From assembly GCA_030655795.1 (NCBI GenBank), contig JAUSPJ010000173.1, positions 1 through 10,355 of the forward strand: DNA of 10,355 nucleotides, read 5' to 3'. Position numbers and translations under genes: made by a program. Shown in pieces: positions 1 through 5,964 of this stretch. The notes under the pieces were generated by a model that made no database searches, was not told where the DNA came from, and saw only the letters and a program-made list of their open reading frames with translations. Position 1 is the stretch's first letter, and every line of letters begins with the position of its first letter. The DNA is from Fidelibacterota bacterium (lineage in GTDB: Bacteria > Fidelibacterota > UBA2242).

Positions 1-20
1 TAAAATCTATCTTTCTTCTA

Positions 21-413
21 TTAACGTTTGGAGAACTGGTATGCCCGGCGTGCGCCTGCCAGACCGTATTTTTTCCGTTCCACAACCCGGGCGTCTCTGG
101 TCAGAAAACCGGCTGGTTTCAATTTACTTCTTAGTGCCGGATTATATTTTTCCAAAGCCCGCGCCAGCGCCAGCCTGATGGCTCCGGCCTGTCCGGACAA
201 TCCACCACCATTAACATTGACGCGGATATCAAACTGCCCCATTACTCCACACAATTCAAGTGGCTGTTTGATAATCTGTTTCAGGTTTTCACGACCAAAA
301 TAGTCGTCAAGAGCACGTTTATTCACAATTATGTTGCCTTCACCGGCAGCCATTCTTAAACGGGCGACGGCACGTTTCCGGCGACCGAGCGAAATATATT
401 CTATTTTTGGCAT
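21..413 (-). CDS. rpsI: 30S ribosomal protein S9
   Basis: Small-subunit ribosomal protein S9 (uS9), which binds the 3' major domain of 16S rRNA; its C-terminal tail reaches the P-site tRNA. The 130-residue length is normal for the family. Visible hallmarks are the glycine-rich core GGGLSGQAGAIRLALARAL at residues 69-87, the basic stretch with TRDAR at 105-109 and ERKKYG at 112-117, and the invariant C-terminal FSKR. The start is set by the S9 family N-terminus and by an AGAAGGA ribosome-binding site at 424-430, which lies inside the last codons of rplM, 10 bases before the ATG. It follows rplM by 7 bases, the usual L13-S9 pair, so the two are surely cotranscribed. Only 20 bases remain downstream, so the next gene is not visible. 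Confidence 0.98.
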   Translation of the reverse strand: MPKIEYISLGRRKRAVARLRMAAGEGNIIVNKRALDDYFGRENLKQIIKQPLELCGVMGQFDIRVNVNGGGLSGQAGAIRLALARALEKYNPALRSKLKPAGFLTRDARVVERKKYGLAGARRAYQFSKR

Positions 414-420
414 ATCTTGA

Positions 421-858
421 CTATCCTTCTAATTCAATTATTTCGGGTTTTTGAGCCTGATGCGGATGCTCGGGACCGGCATAGACTTTTAATTTGTGAA
501 ACAATTTCCGGCCAAGTGTGTTGCGAGGTAACATTCCTTTGACAGCCCGGCTGATAATCTCCTCGGGATGCTTGTCCATCGCCTCTTTATAACTTTCAAA
601 ACGACCTCCACCCATATAGCCGGAGTGTGTGAAGTAATTTTTGGTCTCGGCTTTTCGACCGGAAAGGCGAACCTTGTCGGCATTAATGACGACAATAAAA
701 TCACCGGTGTCCATGTGTGGGGAATAATAAGGTTTATTTTTTCCCCTTAAAATTGATGCTACCTGACTGGCCAAACGACCCAGAACCATGCCTTCGGCAT
801 CAACAACGTACCATTTCTGGTTAATTTCATCAAGTTTCGGATAATATGTCTTGTACAT
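421..858 (-). CDS. rplM: 50S ribosomal protein L13
   Basis: Large-subunit ribosomal protein L13 (uL13), an early-assembly protein that binds 23S rRNA. Family marks include WYVVDAEGMVLGRLAS at residues 16-31, HMDTGDFIVVINADKV at 48-63, the Y-x-T-HSGYMGG region around 75-84, and the AVKGMLPRNTLGR block at 105-117. Length is 145 residues from this start. An in-frame ATG four codons upstream (868-870) would add MREG. I prefer the inner ATG because the family N-terminus aligns there, but its AGAAGGA lies directly against the ATG, so the longer start, preceded by only a weak TAGGT, is not excluded. The gene lies about 80-90 bases after pyrC with no terminator between, and is coupled to rpsI downstream. 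Confidence 0.96.
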   Translation of the reverse strand: MYKTYYPKLDEINQKWYVVDAEGMVLGRLASQVASILRGKNKPYYSPHMDTGDFIVVINADKVRLSGRKAETKNYFTHSGYMGGGRFESYKEAMDKHPEEIISRAVKGMLPRNTLGRKLFHKLKVYAGPEHPHQAQKPEIIELEG

Positions 859-893
859 TCCTTCTCTCATACCTACAGTTAAAATAGCGGGTA

Positions 894-922
894 AACTTAC
901 AATCCGGCAGTTTCATAATCAA
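894..922 (-). promoter_or_regulatory. Weak candidate promoter for rplM-rpsI
   Basis: Read on the minus strand, the pyrC-rplM gap contains TTGATT (917-922), a 17-base spacer and TAAGTT (894-899). That is 4/6 and 3/6 against the sigma70 consensus. The same place also reads TTG, 20 bases, then TAAGTTTA, which is close to the Bacteroidota-type TTTG / TAnnTTTG pattern. It would leave a short leader before L13. An internal promoter is expected for ribosomal genes placed after a regulated operon, but the match alone is weak. Confidence 0.2.
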
Positions 923-949
923 GATTTTTTTAGACGGTAAAACTTGGGC

Positions 950-2242
950 CTAAAAGGTGATGTAATGACCCTTCGTAAAGACCCCTTTTACCCGACCTGT
1001 AAACTCATTTCCAATAAAAGGAGTGTTAAAGGATTTCGAATAGATATTCTGGCGACCGAACACCCACCATTCATTTGTATTTACGATAGTAATATTGGCA
1101 TCTGCACCGATTTTAAAATCCGACAGCGGTAAATTCATCAGCGCCGCCGGTTTGATTGTAAGCAGCTTCACTAACTCCATCAGCGTCAGTTTTTCCGTGT
1201 GCACCAGGTGGGTCATTGCCAGACTGAAAGCCGTCTCGAGCCCAATCATTCCACAGGATGCCAGATCCAGCGACGTCTCTTTCGTATCAATAACATGCGG
1301 AGCGTGGTCTGTGGCAATGGCATCAATGGTTCCGTCCTTCAATCCCTCAATAATCGCCAGGCGGTCTTTCTCGGTACGTAACGGCGGCGCCACTTTTCCA
1401 TTGGCATTAAAGCTGCGCATGTATTCATCAGTCAGCGAGAAATGGTGCGGCGTTGCTTCAGCCGTGACGGCAATTCCCTTTGCTTTTGCCTGACGAATCA
1501 ATTCAACCGAGCCCGCCGTGGAAACATGGGGAATATGAATCCGGCCATTAACAAACTCCGCAATAATCAGGTCTCTGGCGATCATTATCTCTTCAGCGAT
1601 TGGCGGATTTCCAGGAATTCCCAACTGGGTAGAAACGGTTCCCTCATTCATAATACCGTCTGCTTTAAGAACCGGGTCTTCGGCGTGATTGATGATTGGT
1701 TTACCGGTAATTTTTGAATATTCCAGAGCATTTCGAAACAATTGACCATCGGAAACCGGTGATCCGTCATCGGAAAATGCAACAGCCCCGGCATCCGCCA
1801 GTTCTACCATTTCGGTCAGTTCCTCACCGTTCCGTTTTTTAGTGATGGCCGCAACTGGATAGACATCCACCAATTCGGATTCGGCTTTTTCAAAGATAAA
1901 ACGTACGGTTTCCCTGCTATCAATTGCCGGGTTGGTATTCGGCATACAGCAAACATGGGTAAACCCTCCGGCCAGCGCTGCCCGGCAGCCGGTTTCGATG
2001 GTTTCACTGTTTTCATACCCCGGTTCACGAAAATGCACATGCAGGTCGATGAATCCCGGAACGATATGAAATCCCTTCAGATTAACTATTTCCTTTGCTT
2101 CTTTTTCAGATATATCTTTTTCTATCTTTTTAATTTTGCCCTTTTCGATCAACAGATCGGCATTGACTATTTGCTCCTTGAACGGATCGACGATCTGGGC
2201 ATTTTTAAATAAAATTGAAGTATCAATGGCTCTTTTTGGCAT
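950..2242 (-). CDS. pyrC: Dihydroorotase, class I
   Basis: Catalyses the reversible cyclisation of N-carbamoyl-L-aspartate to dihydroorotate, the third step of de novo pyrimidine synthesis, in the cytoplasm. The 430 residues match the class I (Bacillus-type) amidohydrolase form rather than the shorter E. coli type. Metal ligands appear in order: HxH in DLHVHFREPG (H68, H70), D158 in FSDDG, H186 in INHAED, H239 in IPHVSTAG, and catalytic D312 in ATDHAPH. The substrate-contact arginine is R72 in FREP, with N102 in PNTNP. A C-terminal beta domain (about 375-430) closes the fold. The full metal and catalytic set argues for an active enzyme rather than a PyrX-type pseudo-dihydroorotase. It starts 11 bases after pyrB with a GGAGA ribosome-binding site, and ends in TAG. 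Confidence 0.97.
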   Translation of the reverse strand: MPKRAIDTSILFKNAQIVDPFKEQIVNADLLIEKGKIKKIEKDISEKEAKEIVNLKGFHIVPGFIDLHVHFREPGYENSETIETGCRAALAGGFTHVCCMPNTNPAIDSRETVRFIFEKAESELVDVYPVAAITKKRNGEELTEMVELADAGAVAFSDDGSPVSDGQLFRNALEYSKITGKPIINHAEDPVLKADGIMNEGTVSTQLGIPGNPPIAEEIMIARDLIIAEFVNGRIHIPHVSTAGSVELIRQAKAKGIAVTAEATPHHFSLTDEYMRSFNANGKVAPPLRTEKDRLAIIEGLKDGTIDAIATDHAPHVIDTKETSLDLASCGMIGLETAFSLAMTHLVHTEKLTLMELVKLLTIKPAALMNLPLSDFKIGADANITIVNTNEWWVFGRQNIYSKSFNTPFIGNEFTGRVKGVFTKGHYITF

Positions 2243-2253
2243 ACTTTATCTCC

Positions 2254-3174
2254 CTATCTTCCGCCGGCTAATAAAAAGAGAATCGACATCCTGACGGCAA
2301 CTCCATTTAACACCTGGTGTAATATAATCGAATGTTCACTGTCAGCAACGTCGGTGTCAATTTCCACACCCCGGTTAATTGGCCCGGGATGCATAATCGT
2401 AAGAGGTCGTTTCAGTTTACTTAACCTCTGTTGAGTAATTCCATAGACATTCCGGTATTCCCGCATCGATGGTATCAATCCTTTCCCCTGACGCTCTTTC
2501 TGAATCCGCAGCACATTGATGACATCCGCGAATTGCAGCGCTTCGTCCAGATTATAGGTCACTTTAACGCCAAGAGATACGACATCGTAAGGCATAAATG
2601 TTGGCGGGCCGCAGAGCAGAACATTTGCTCCCATGGTCTTTAAACCAAAAATATTGGACAATGCAACCCGGCTGTGCCGGATATCTCCGATTATCGCGAC
2701 ATTAACACCCTCCAGCGATCCCAATTTCTCCTTCATGGACATCATATCCAGAAGCGCCTGGGTCGGATGTTCATGGGTTCCGTCACCGGCATTAATGACA
2801 ACGGCATCAACGAATTGCGACAGCAATTTCACCGAACCGGGCGTCGGATGCCGCATTACTACCACATCCATTTTCATCGCAAACAGGTTCTGGATAGTAT
2901 CGCGCAGGCTTTCGCCCTTCGTCAGACTACTGCTGGAAGCAGAAAAATTAATGGTGTCCGCCGAAAGCCGTTTCTCTGCCAACTCGAAAGATATCCGTGT
3001 CCGGGTTGAGTTTTCGAAGAACAGGTTCACCACGGTGACACCCTTTAATGTGGGTACTTTTTTAATCGGACGTTCCAATACTTCCCGAAAAGAGAAAGCC
3101 GTATCCAGAATCGTATTAATATCTTCTTGGGGTACGTTTTCCAGTCCCAGCAGGTGCTTAATTCTCAGATTCAT
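2254..3174 (-). CDS. pyrB: Aspartate carbamoyltransferase catalytic subunit
   Basis: Condenses carbamoyl phosphate with L-aspartate to give N-carbamoyl-aspartate, the committed step of pyrimidine synthesis; catalytic subunits form trimers. The 306 residues are normal for a catalytic chain. Carbamoyl-phosphate site: FENSTRTR at 53-60. The mobile loop with catalytic K is SSLTKGESLRDT at 82-93. Further marks are MRHP at 107-110, HPTQALLD at 136-143, DIRHSRVA at 164-171, and MHPGPINRGVE at 261-271. The ATG overlaps the pyrR stop (ATGA, 3171-3174) and has a strong TGGAGGT ribosome-binding site inside the end of pyrR, so translation is coupled. No pyrI regulatory subunit lies next to it, consistent with control by PyrR at the transcript level as in Bacillus. 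That absence is only local. Confidence 0.98.
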   Translation of the reverse strand: MNLRIKHLLGLENVPQEDINTILDTAFSFREVLERPIKKVPTLKGVTVVNLFFENSTRTRISFELAEKRLSADTINFSASSSSLTKGESLRDTIQNLFAMKMDVVVMRHPTPGSVKLLSQFVDAVVINAGDGTHEHPTQALLDMMSMKEKLGSLEGVNVAIIGDIRHSRVALSNIFGLKTMGANVLLCGPPTFMPYDVVSLGVKVTYNLDEALQFADVINVLRIQKERQGKGLIPSMREYRNVYGITQQRLSKLKRPLTIMHPGPINRGVEIDTDVADSEHSIILHQVLNGVAVRMSILFLLAGGR

Positions 3175-3716
3175 TGCTGCACCTCCACAAGCAGAATTTC
3201 GTCCCGGTCATCGATCTCCTTCATGTGCACCCGAACCTCTTCATTTTTTGCAGTAGGTACACTTTTTCCAATGTAATCAGCCTTAATCGGTAACTCACGG
3301 TGACCCCGGTCAATTAATACAGCCAGCTGAATCGCTGATGGCCGGCCAAAATCCATGAGGGCATCCATCGCCGCACGGATTGTTCGGCCGGTGTAGATTA
3401 CATCATCTACTAAAATCAAAATCTTGTCATCCACATCAAAGGGTATTTCAGTGATTTCCATCGCGGGCAGCTGCTTAATGCGATAGTCGTCGCGATACAT
3501 GACCGTATCCAGAACACCCACCGGAATTGCAGTACCTTCGACTTCTTCTATTTTTTTCACAATCCGCCTCGCCAGAAATTCGCCCCGGGTCCGGATTCCG
3601 ATGATGGCAATGTTTTCGGTTCCCTTACAGCGCTCAATAATTTCATGCGCTAACCGGGTAATTGTGCGTTTCAATGCCATTTCATCCATCAGATGAGAAC
3701 GTGTTTTAAAATTCAT
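3171..3716 (-). CDS. pyrR: PyrR: pyr mRNA-binding attenuator protein / uracil phosphoribosyltransferase
   Basis: UMP- or UTP-bound PyrR binds the pyr leader RNA and promotes termination; many homologues also convert uracil and PRPP to UMP. The 181 residues equal the Bacillus subtilis length and align along the whole protein. Visible motifs: IGIRTRGEFLARR at 39-51; the 13-residue PRPP-binding block ILVDDVIYTGRTI at 101-113 with DD at 104-105; VLIDRGHRELPI at 133-144; and YIGKSVPT at 148-155. These basic segments belong to the RNA-binding face in characterised homologues. The start has a GGGAG ribosome-binding site (3723-3727) six bases upstream, just beyond the leader terminator. It heads pyrR-pyrB-pyrC and is preceded by its own cognate binding hairpin, which strongly supports the regulatory role. 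Confidence 0.97.
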   Translation of the reverse strand: MNFKTRSHLMDEMALKRTITRLAHEIIERCKGTENIAIIGIRTRGEFLARRIVKKIEEVEGTAIPVGVLDTVMYRDDYRIKQLPAMEITEIPFDVDDKILILVDDVIYTGRTIRAAMDALMDFGRPSAIQLAVLIDRGHRELPIKADYIGKSVPTAKNEEVRVHMKEIDDRDEILLVEVQQ

Positions 3717-3730
3717 AGTGTACTCCCAAA

Positions 3731-3760
3731 ATAAAAAAATCCACCGGCTGTCTGGCGGAT
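3731..3760 (-). terminator. Intrinsic terminator of the pyr leader (attenuator)
   Basis: On the minus-strand transcript, AUCCGCC (3754-3760) pairs with GGUGGAU (3739-3745) across an eight-base loop, giving seven base pairs including one G-U. A run of U follows at once (3733-3739, then AUUUU). It ends only about 15 bases before the pyrR ATG and leaves the ribosome-binding site downstream, so termination here would stop the operon before its first gene. The sequence between the PyrR hairpin and this stem is purine-rich (about 16 bases). A strong antiterminator is not obvious: the best I see is GUUGG of the binding hairpin with CCAGAC of the terminator, with one bulged G. Confidence 0.8.
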
Positions 3761-3776
3761 ATCTTCTTTTTCTTAT

Positions 3777-3810
3777 GCCCTTTCCAACTCACGGGTTAGG
3801 ATTAAAAGGC
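3777..3810 (-). promoter_or_regulatory. PyrR-binding RNA hairpin (anti-antiterminator)
   Basis: The minus-strand RNA forms a two-part hairpin typical of PyrR sites. The lower stem is GCCUUUU (3804-3810) with AAAGGGC (3777-3783), seven pairs with one G-U. An AAU internal bulge on the 5' side follows. The upper stem pairs CC and AAC with GUUGG across one bulged U, and is capped by the hexaloop CCGUGA (3789-3794). The known PyrR consensus loop is CNGNGA closed by C-G, which this fits exactly. It lies between the candidate pyr promoter and the leader terminator, in the right order for UMP-dependent attenuation of pyrR-pyrB-pyrC. Confidence 0.88.
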
Positions 3811-3823
3811 TCCTCTGTTATTA

Positions 3824-3852
3824 GTTAGACAAATTTAGACGAAGATTCTCAA
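3824..3852 (-). promoter_or_regulatory. Candidate promoter of the pyr operon
   Basis: On the minus strand, TTGAGA (3847-3852, 5/6 to the -35 consensus) is followed by 17 bases and TCTAAC (3824-3829, 4/6 to the -10 consensus). Transcription would start near 3817, only about six bases before the PyrR hairpin at 3810, which is the expected geometry for a short pyr leader. A TAAATTTG inside the spacer also matches the Bacteroidota -7 motif TAnnTTTG, but I see no matching -33 element at the usual distance. Between the yciH stop and this promoter there is no clear terminator, so read-through from yciH is possible. Confidence 0.5.
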
Positions 3853-3870
3853 AATGTCCAGTAGTTTTTT

Positions 3871-4245
3871 TTAAGGTACTTTAATGGGTATAAATTTGCC
3901 GCCCACCCGCTTGGCGGTCCACCCTCTGATCTGTAATTCTTCAAGCAGTTTATCCCGGTGATCGCCCTGGATTTCAATAATACCGTTTTTAACCGTACCG
4001 CCGGACCCGCATTTGACTTTCAATTCCTTCGCCAGGAATTTTAATTCAATTTCAGTCAATGGTATTCCGGTGATCAGCGTAACGCCCTTGCCCTTGCGGC
4101 CTTTGGTTTCACGGCTGACCCGGACGACGCCGTCACCATTTGCAGCCGATTGATTCTGCATACAATTGCACCTCTCTTTGGGTTGACCACAATCGGGACA
4201 CATCCGTCCTCGATCAGTGGAGTAAACAAGCCCGAAATTTTTCAA
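3871..4245 (-). CDS. yciH: YciH/SUI1 family translation initiation factor, TTG start
   Basis: Bacterial homologue of eukaryotic eIF1 (SUI1 fold), thought to monitor start-site selection or to lower general translation under stress; its role is not settled. The 124 residues begin LVYST-DRGR (6-14), as in E. coli YciH. A short cysteine cluster follows, CPDC at 16-19 and CNC at 26-28, likely one zinc site. The SUI1 domain covers about 40-120: TKGRKGKGVTLITGI at 47-61, KCGSGGTVKNGIIEIQGDHR at 78-97, and GGKFIPIKVP at the end. The start is TTG with only a weak GAG upstream. The ATG at codon 15 has GAGG close before it, but it would cut off the conserved LVYST segment, so I keep TTG. It sits 13 bases after the lapA-like gene and upstream of the pyr leader; in E. 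coli yciH also neighbours a pyr gene, pyrF. Confidence 0.93.
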   Translation of the reverse strand: MKNFGLVYSTDRGRMCPDCGQPKERCNCMQNQSAANGDGVVRVSRETKGRKGKGVTLITGIPLTEIELKFLAKELKVKCGSGGTVKNGIIEIQGDHRDKLLEELQIRGWTAKRVGGKFIPIKVP

Positions 4246-4258
4246 AAGAAGATCTCAA

Positions 4259-4489
4259 TCAATCTGATTCCACGTTTTCACTTTTACGATGAAATGAAGC
4301 GCCCTTCAAAAGCCATCCGATGATAATCCCGACAATGATGAGAAAAAACATCATCAGTGAGCGGGATATAGACAGTTTCCAGAACAAAAATTTAATATCG
4401 ACTACCGCAACATTCTGAACGATAAAAATTACAACTAAAACAGCAACGACCAGGCTTAAAATAATCTTGAATTTCATGCGATTCTCCAT
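4259..4489 (-). CDS. LapA-domain (DUF1049) small inner-membrane protein
   Basis: A 76-residue membrane protein with two hydrophobic helices, about residues 8-25 and 45-62, joined by a short polar link. The QN at 25-26 after the first helix, the following DIKFLFW (31-37), and the GIIIGWLLKG end of the second helix match the lipopolysaccharide assembly protein A domain. In E. coli, LapA works with LapB in controlling LPS synthesis; members elsewhere are mostly uncharacterised, and no lapB is visible here. Start choice: the ATG at 4487-4489 has GAGGA five bases upstream. The ATG four codons later (4475-4477) has GGAG six bases upstream and is equally good. The frame stays open to an ATG at 4558, but the extra 23 residues do not look like the family. 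It is followed by yciH after 13 bases. Confidence 0.82.
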   Translation of the reverse strand: MENRMKFKIILSLVVAVLVVIFIVQNVAVVDIKFLFWKLSISRSLMMFFLIIVGIIIGWLLKGASFHRKSENVESD

Positions 4490-4592
4490 ACTAATCCTCA
4501 CTCCTATTCTATATTTTATGTTCGGTTTGAACTTACAAAATATTTCACTCAGATGCATGTAAAGTAATTGAGAATACTCCGACGCTTAGTTA

Positions 4593-4621
4593 TTGACATT
4601 TAGTCCAATTTATACAATATT
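4593..4621 (+). promoter_or_regulatory. Candidate promoter of the DUF2804 gene
   Basis: A perfect TTGACA -35 box at 4593-4598 is followed by 17 bases and AATATT at 4616-4621 (4/6). A better -10 by sequence, TACAAT at 4613-4618, would leave only a 14-base spacer. Either gives a leader of roughly 35-45 bases before the ATG at 4667. The 4490-4666 stretch is the divergent region between the lapA-like gene and this one. For the minus-strand side I see only poor matches (TTGTAA with AT-rich sequence 16-19 bases away). Confidence 0.45.
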
Positions 4622-4666
4622 TATTCTTTGAAAATGAATAAGCTTTCACTGACCGAAAGGACCGAC

Positions 4667-5689
4667 ATGCAACATGAAATCACCGAAAAGTCCCGCTTAC
4701 TAAATTCAAAAGGATCGCTGAATCAACCCGGCTGGGCGAAGGACTTACTGCTTCAATATGATCGCAATGACATTAAAGCGCCGAAGTTCAGAATAAAAGA
4801 ATGGGATTATTACTGTGTCCTGAATGATAACGGCGGTGTTTCATTTACAATTGCCGACAACGCTTATATGGGTTTTGTCGCCGCCACAGTCTTCGACTTT
4901 GACAAACCTGAAGAGATTTCCGGTGACCTGATCACACTCTTTCCCATGGGTAAATTCCATATGCCCTCCACATCGAAAAATGGCGATGTCATTTTTAAAA
5001 ATAAAAAGATATCAATGAGATTTCTCCGCCGGAAAGAAACTCGGATCATCGAAGTTGCTTTTGCCAATTTCAAAGACAATCAGACCCTCAACGCTAAAAT
5101 CGAATTACAGCACCCGGATTCCTATGAAACCATGGTCATCGCAACTCCTTTCCCCAAAAACAAACACGCCTTTTACTACAACCAGAAGGTCAACTGCATG
5201 CCCGCCGCAGGGGAATTGACACTCGGTGACCGAAAGATCGAATTCAAGCCGGAAACATCTTTCGGCGTTCTCGATTGGGGACGCGGCGTCTGGACCTATA
5301 ACAATACCTGGTACTGGGGTTCGGCATCGGGAAAAGTGAATGGCGATCTTTTTGGCTTCAATATTGGTTACGGTTTCGGTGATCCATCAAAAGCCACCGA
5401 AAACCTGCTGTTCCATAAGGGCAAGGTCCACAAACTCGATCAGGTGGAATTCCACATTCCCGCCGACAGTTTCCTGAAACCCTGGAAATTCAGCAGCAAT
5501 GACTCCCGCCTCGAGATGGATTTCGCACCCATTATCGACCGCTATTCCAACACCAACCTGTTATTACTTCAATCAGACCAGCATCAGGTTTTCGGCCGGT
5601 TCACCGGAAAAGCAATCCTGAATGACGGGCAGGAAATTATTATCAAGGATTTTCTGGGATTTGCAGAAAAGGTGATGAACCGGTGGTAG
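4667..5689 (+). CDS. DUF2804 domain-containing protein
   Basis: A 340-residue protein of the DUF2804 family, of unknown biochemical role. The family signature is very clear at 199-250: FGVLDWGRGVW, NNTWYWGSASG, then GFNIGYGFGD and ATENLLFHKGKVHKLD. The N-terminus EITEKSRLLNSKG and GWAKDLL (22-28) and the KEWDYY motif (44-49) are also typical. No signal peptide or membrane helix is seen, so it is probably cytoplasmic. The many aromatic and beta-prone stretches suggest a beta-sandwich or barrel fold, which is inference. I start at 4667 because AAAGGA lies five bases before this ATG. A TTG at 4628 and ATG at 4634 extend the frame but have no ribosome-binding site. It is the only plus-strand gene here, so its function is probably unrelated to its neighbours. 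The stop is followed by two more in-frame TAG codons. Confidence 0.93.
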   Translation: MQHEITEKSRLLNSKGSLNQPGWAKDLLLQYDRNDIKAPKFRIKEWDYYCVLNDNGGVSFTIADNAYMGFVAATVFDFDKPEEISGDLITLFPMGKFHMPSTSKNGDVIFKNKKISMRFLRRKETRIIEVAFANFKDNQTLNAKIELQHPDSYETMVIATPFPKNKHAFYYNQKVNCMPAAGELTLGDRKIEFKPETSFGVLDWGRGVWTYNNTWYWGSASGKVNGDLFGFNIGYGFGDPSKATENLLFHKGKVHKLDQVEFHIPADSFLKPWKFSSNDSRLEMDFAPIIDRYSNTNLLLLQSDQHQVFGRFTGKAILNDGQEIIIKDFLGFAEKVMNRW

Positions 5690-5708
5690 TAGTAGTCTAA
5701 CCCAGCCT

Positions 5709-5744
5709 GTCATGATGAAGGAGTGCAGCGACTGTGATAATCTC
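5709..5744. repeat. Degenerate GTCAT..TGA-type intergenic repeat unit
   Basis: Begins GTCATGATGAAGGAGTGCAG and continues GCGACTG..AATCTC. This resembles the GTCATnnTGA-n-GnAG...ATCTC half-elements dispersed in many FCB genomes, and the start of the second unit at 5803. It lies 19 bases after the DUF2804 stop codon. Only one half is evident, so the right boundary is approximate. Recognition is by pattern, not by comparison with the rest of the genome. Confidence 0.4.
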
Positions 5745-5802
5745 TTTAGGATTACCGATGAACCCATTAATAATCCTCAAAGTTTCATTATCGCTTCATT
5801 TT

Positions 5803-5922
5803 GTCATATTGAGCGTAGTCCCTGTCTGCCGACCAGGCAGGGAAACATCTTCTTTTCCTCTAACGAGATCCTTCTCTCGCCCCAGCGGGATCATGTCGAA
5901 GACATCTCTTCGAGAGGATGAC
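5803..5922. repeat. Imperfect palindromic intergenic repeat (REP/MITE-like)
   Basis: A roughly 120-base element bounded by GTCAT (5803-5807) and ATGAC (5918-5922). The left arm is GTCATATTGAGCGTAGTC. Inside are three further dyads: CCCTG/CAGGG (5820-5824 and 5838-5842, or alternatively CTGCC/GGCAG); GATCC..CGC/GCG..GGATC (5867-5892); and ATGTC-GAA-GACAT (5893-5905). TCC..CTCTCG near 5870 also pairs with CGAGAGGA near 5911-5918. It lies between two convergent genes and no credible protein is encoded, although frames stay open through it. No transposase is near. Such elements are usually multicopy; the copy number cannot be seen here. It may serve as a bidirectional transcription barrier, though there is no U-run. 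Confidence 0.6.
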
Positions 5923-5964
5923 TTGCTTTTCAGACTTTTGGGACAACCCGCAACATTCAGATTA

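Noticed and set aside
871..949. Autoregulatory ribosomal-protein leader before rplM
   Set aside because: The gap is short and I could not draw a stable, recognisable leader structure in it.
2633..3256. Plus-strand open frame of 207 codons opposite pyrB and pyrR
   Set aside because: It is antisense to two confidently identified enzymes with intact motifs, has no recognisable domain, and its composition follows the opposite strand's codons.
4259..4558. Longer 99-residue form of the LapA-like protein starting at 4558
   Set aside because: The extra N-terminal residues are unlike the family, while two later ATG codons have good ribosome-binding sites and place the first helix near the N-terminus.
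4628..4666. Upstream TTG/ATG starts for the DUF2804 gene
   Set aside because: No ribosome-binding site precedes them, and the ATG at 4667 has AAAGGA at ideal spacing and matches the family N-terminus.
5893..5960. Possible terminator for the converging genes
   Set aside because: ATGTC-GAA-GACAT and neighbouring stems fold well, but neither strand has a U-run after them, so an intrinsic terminator cannot be claimed.
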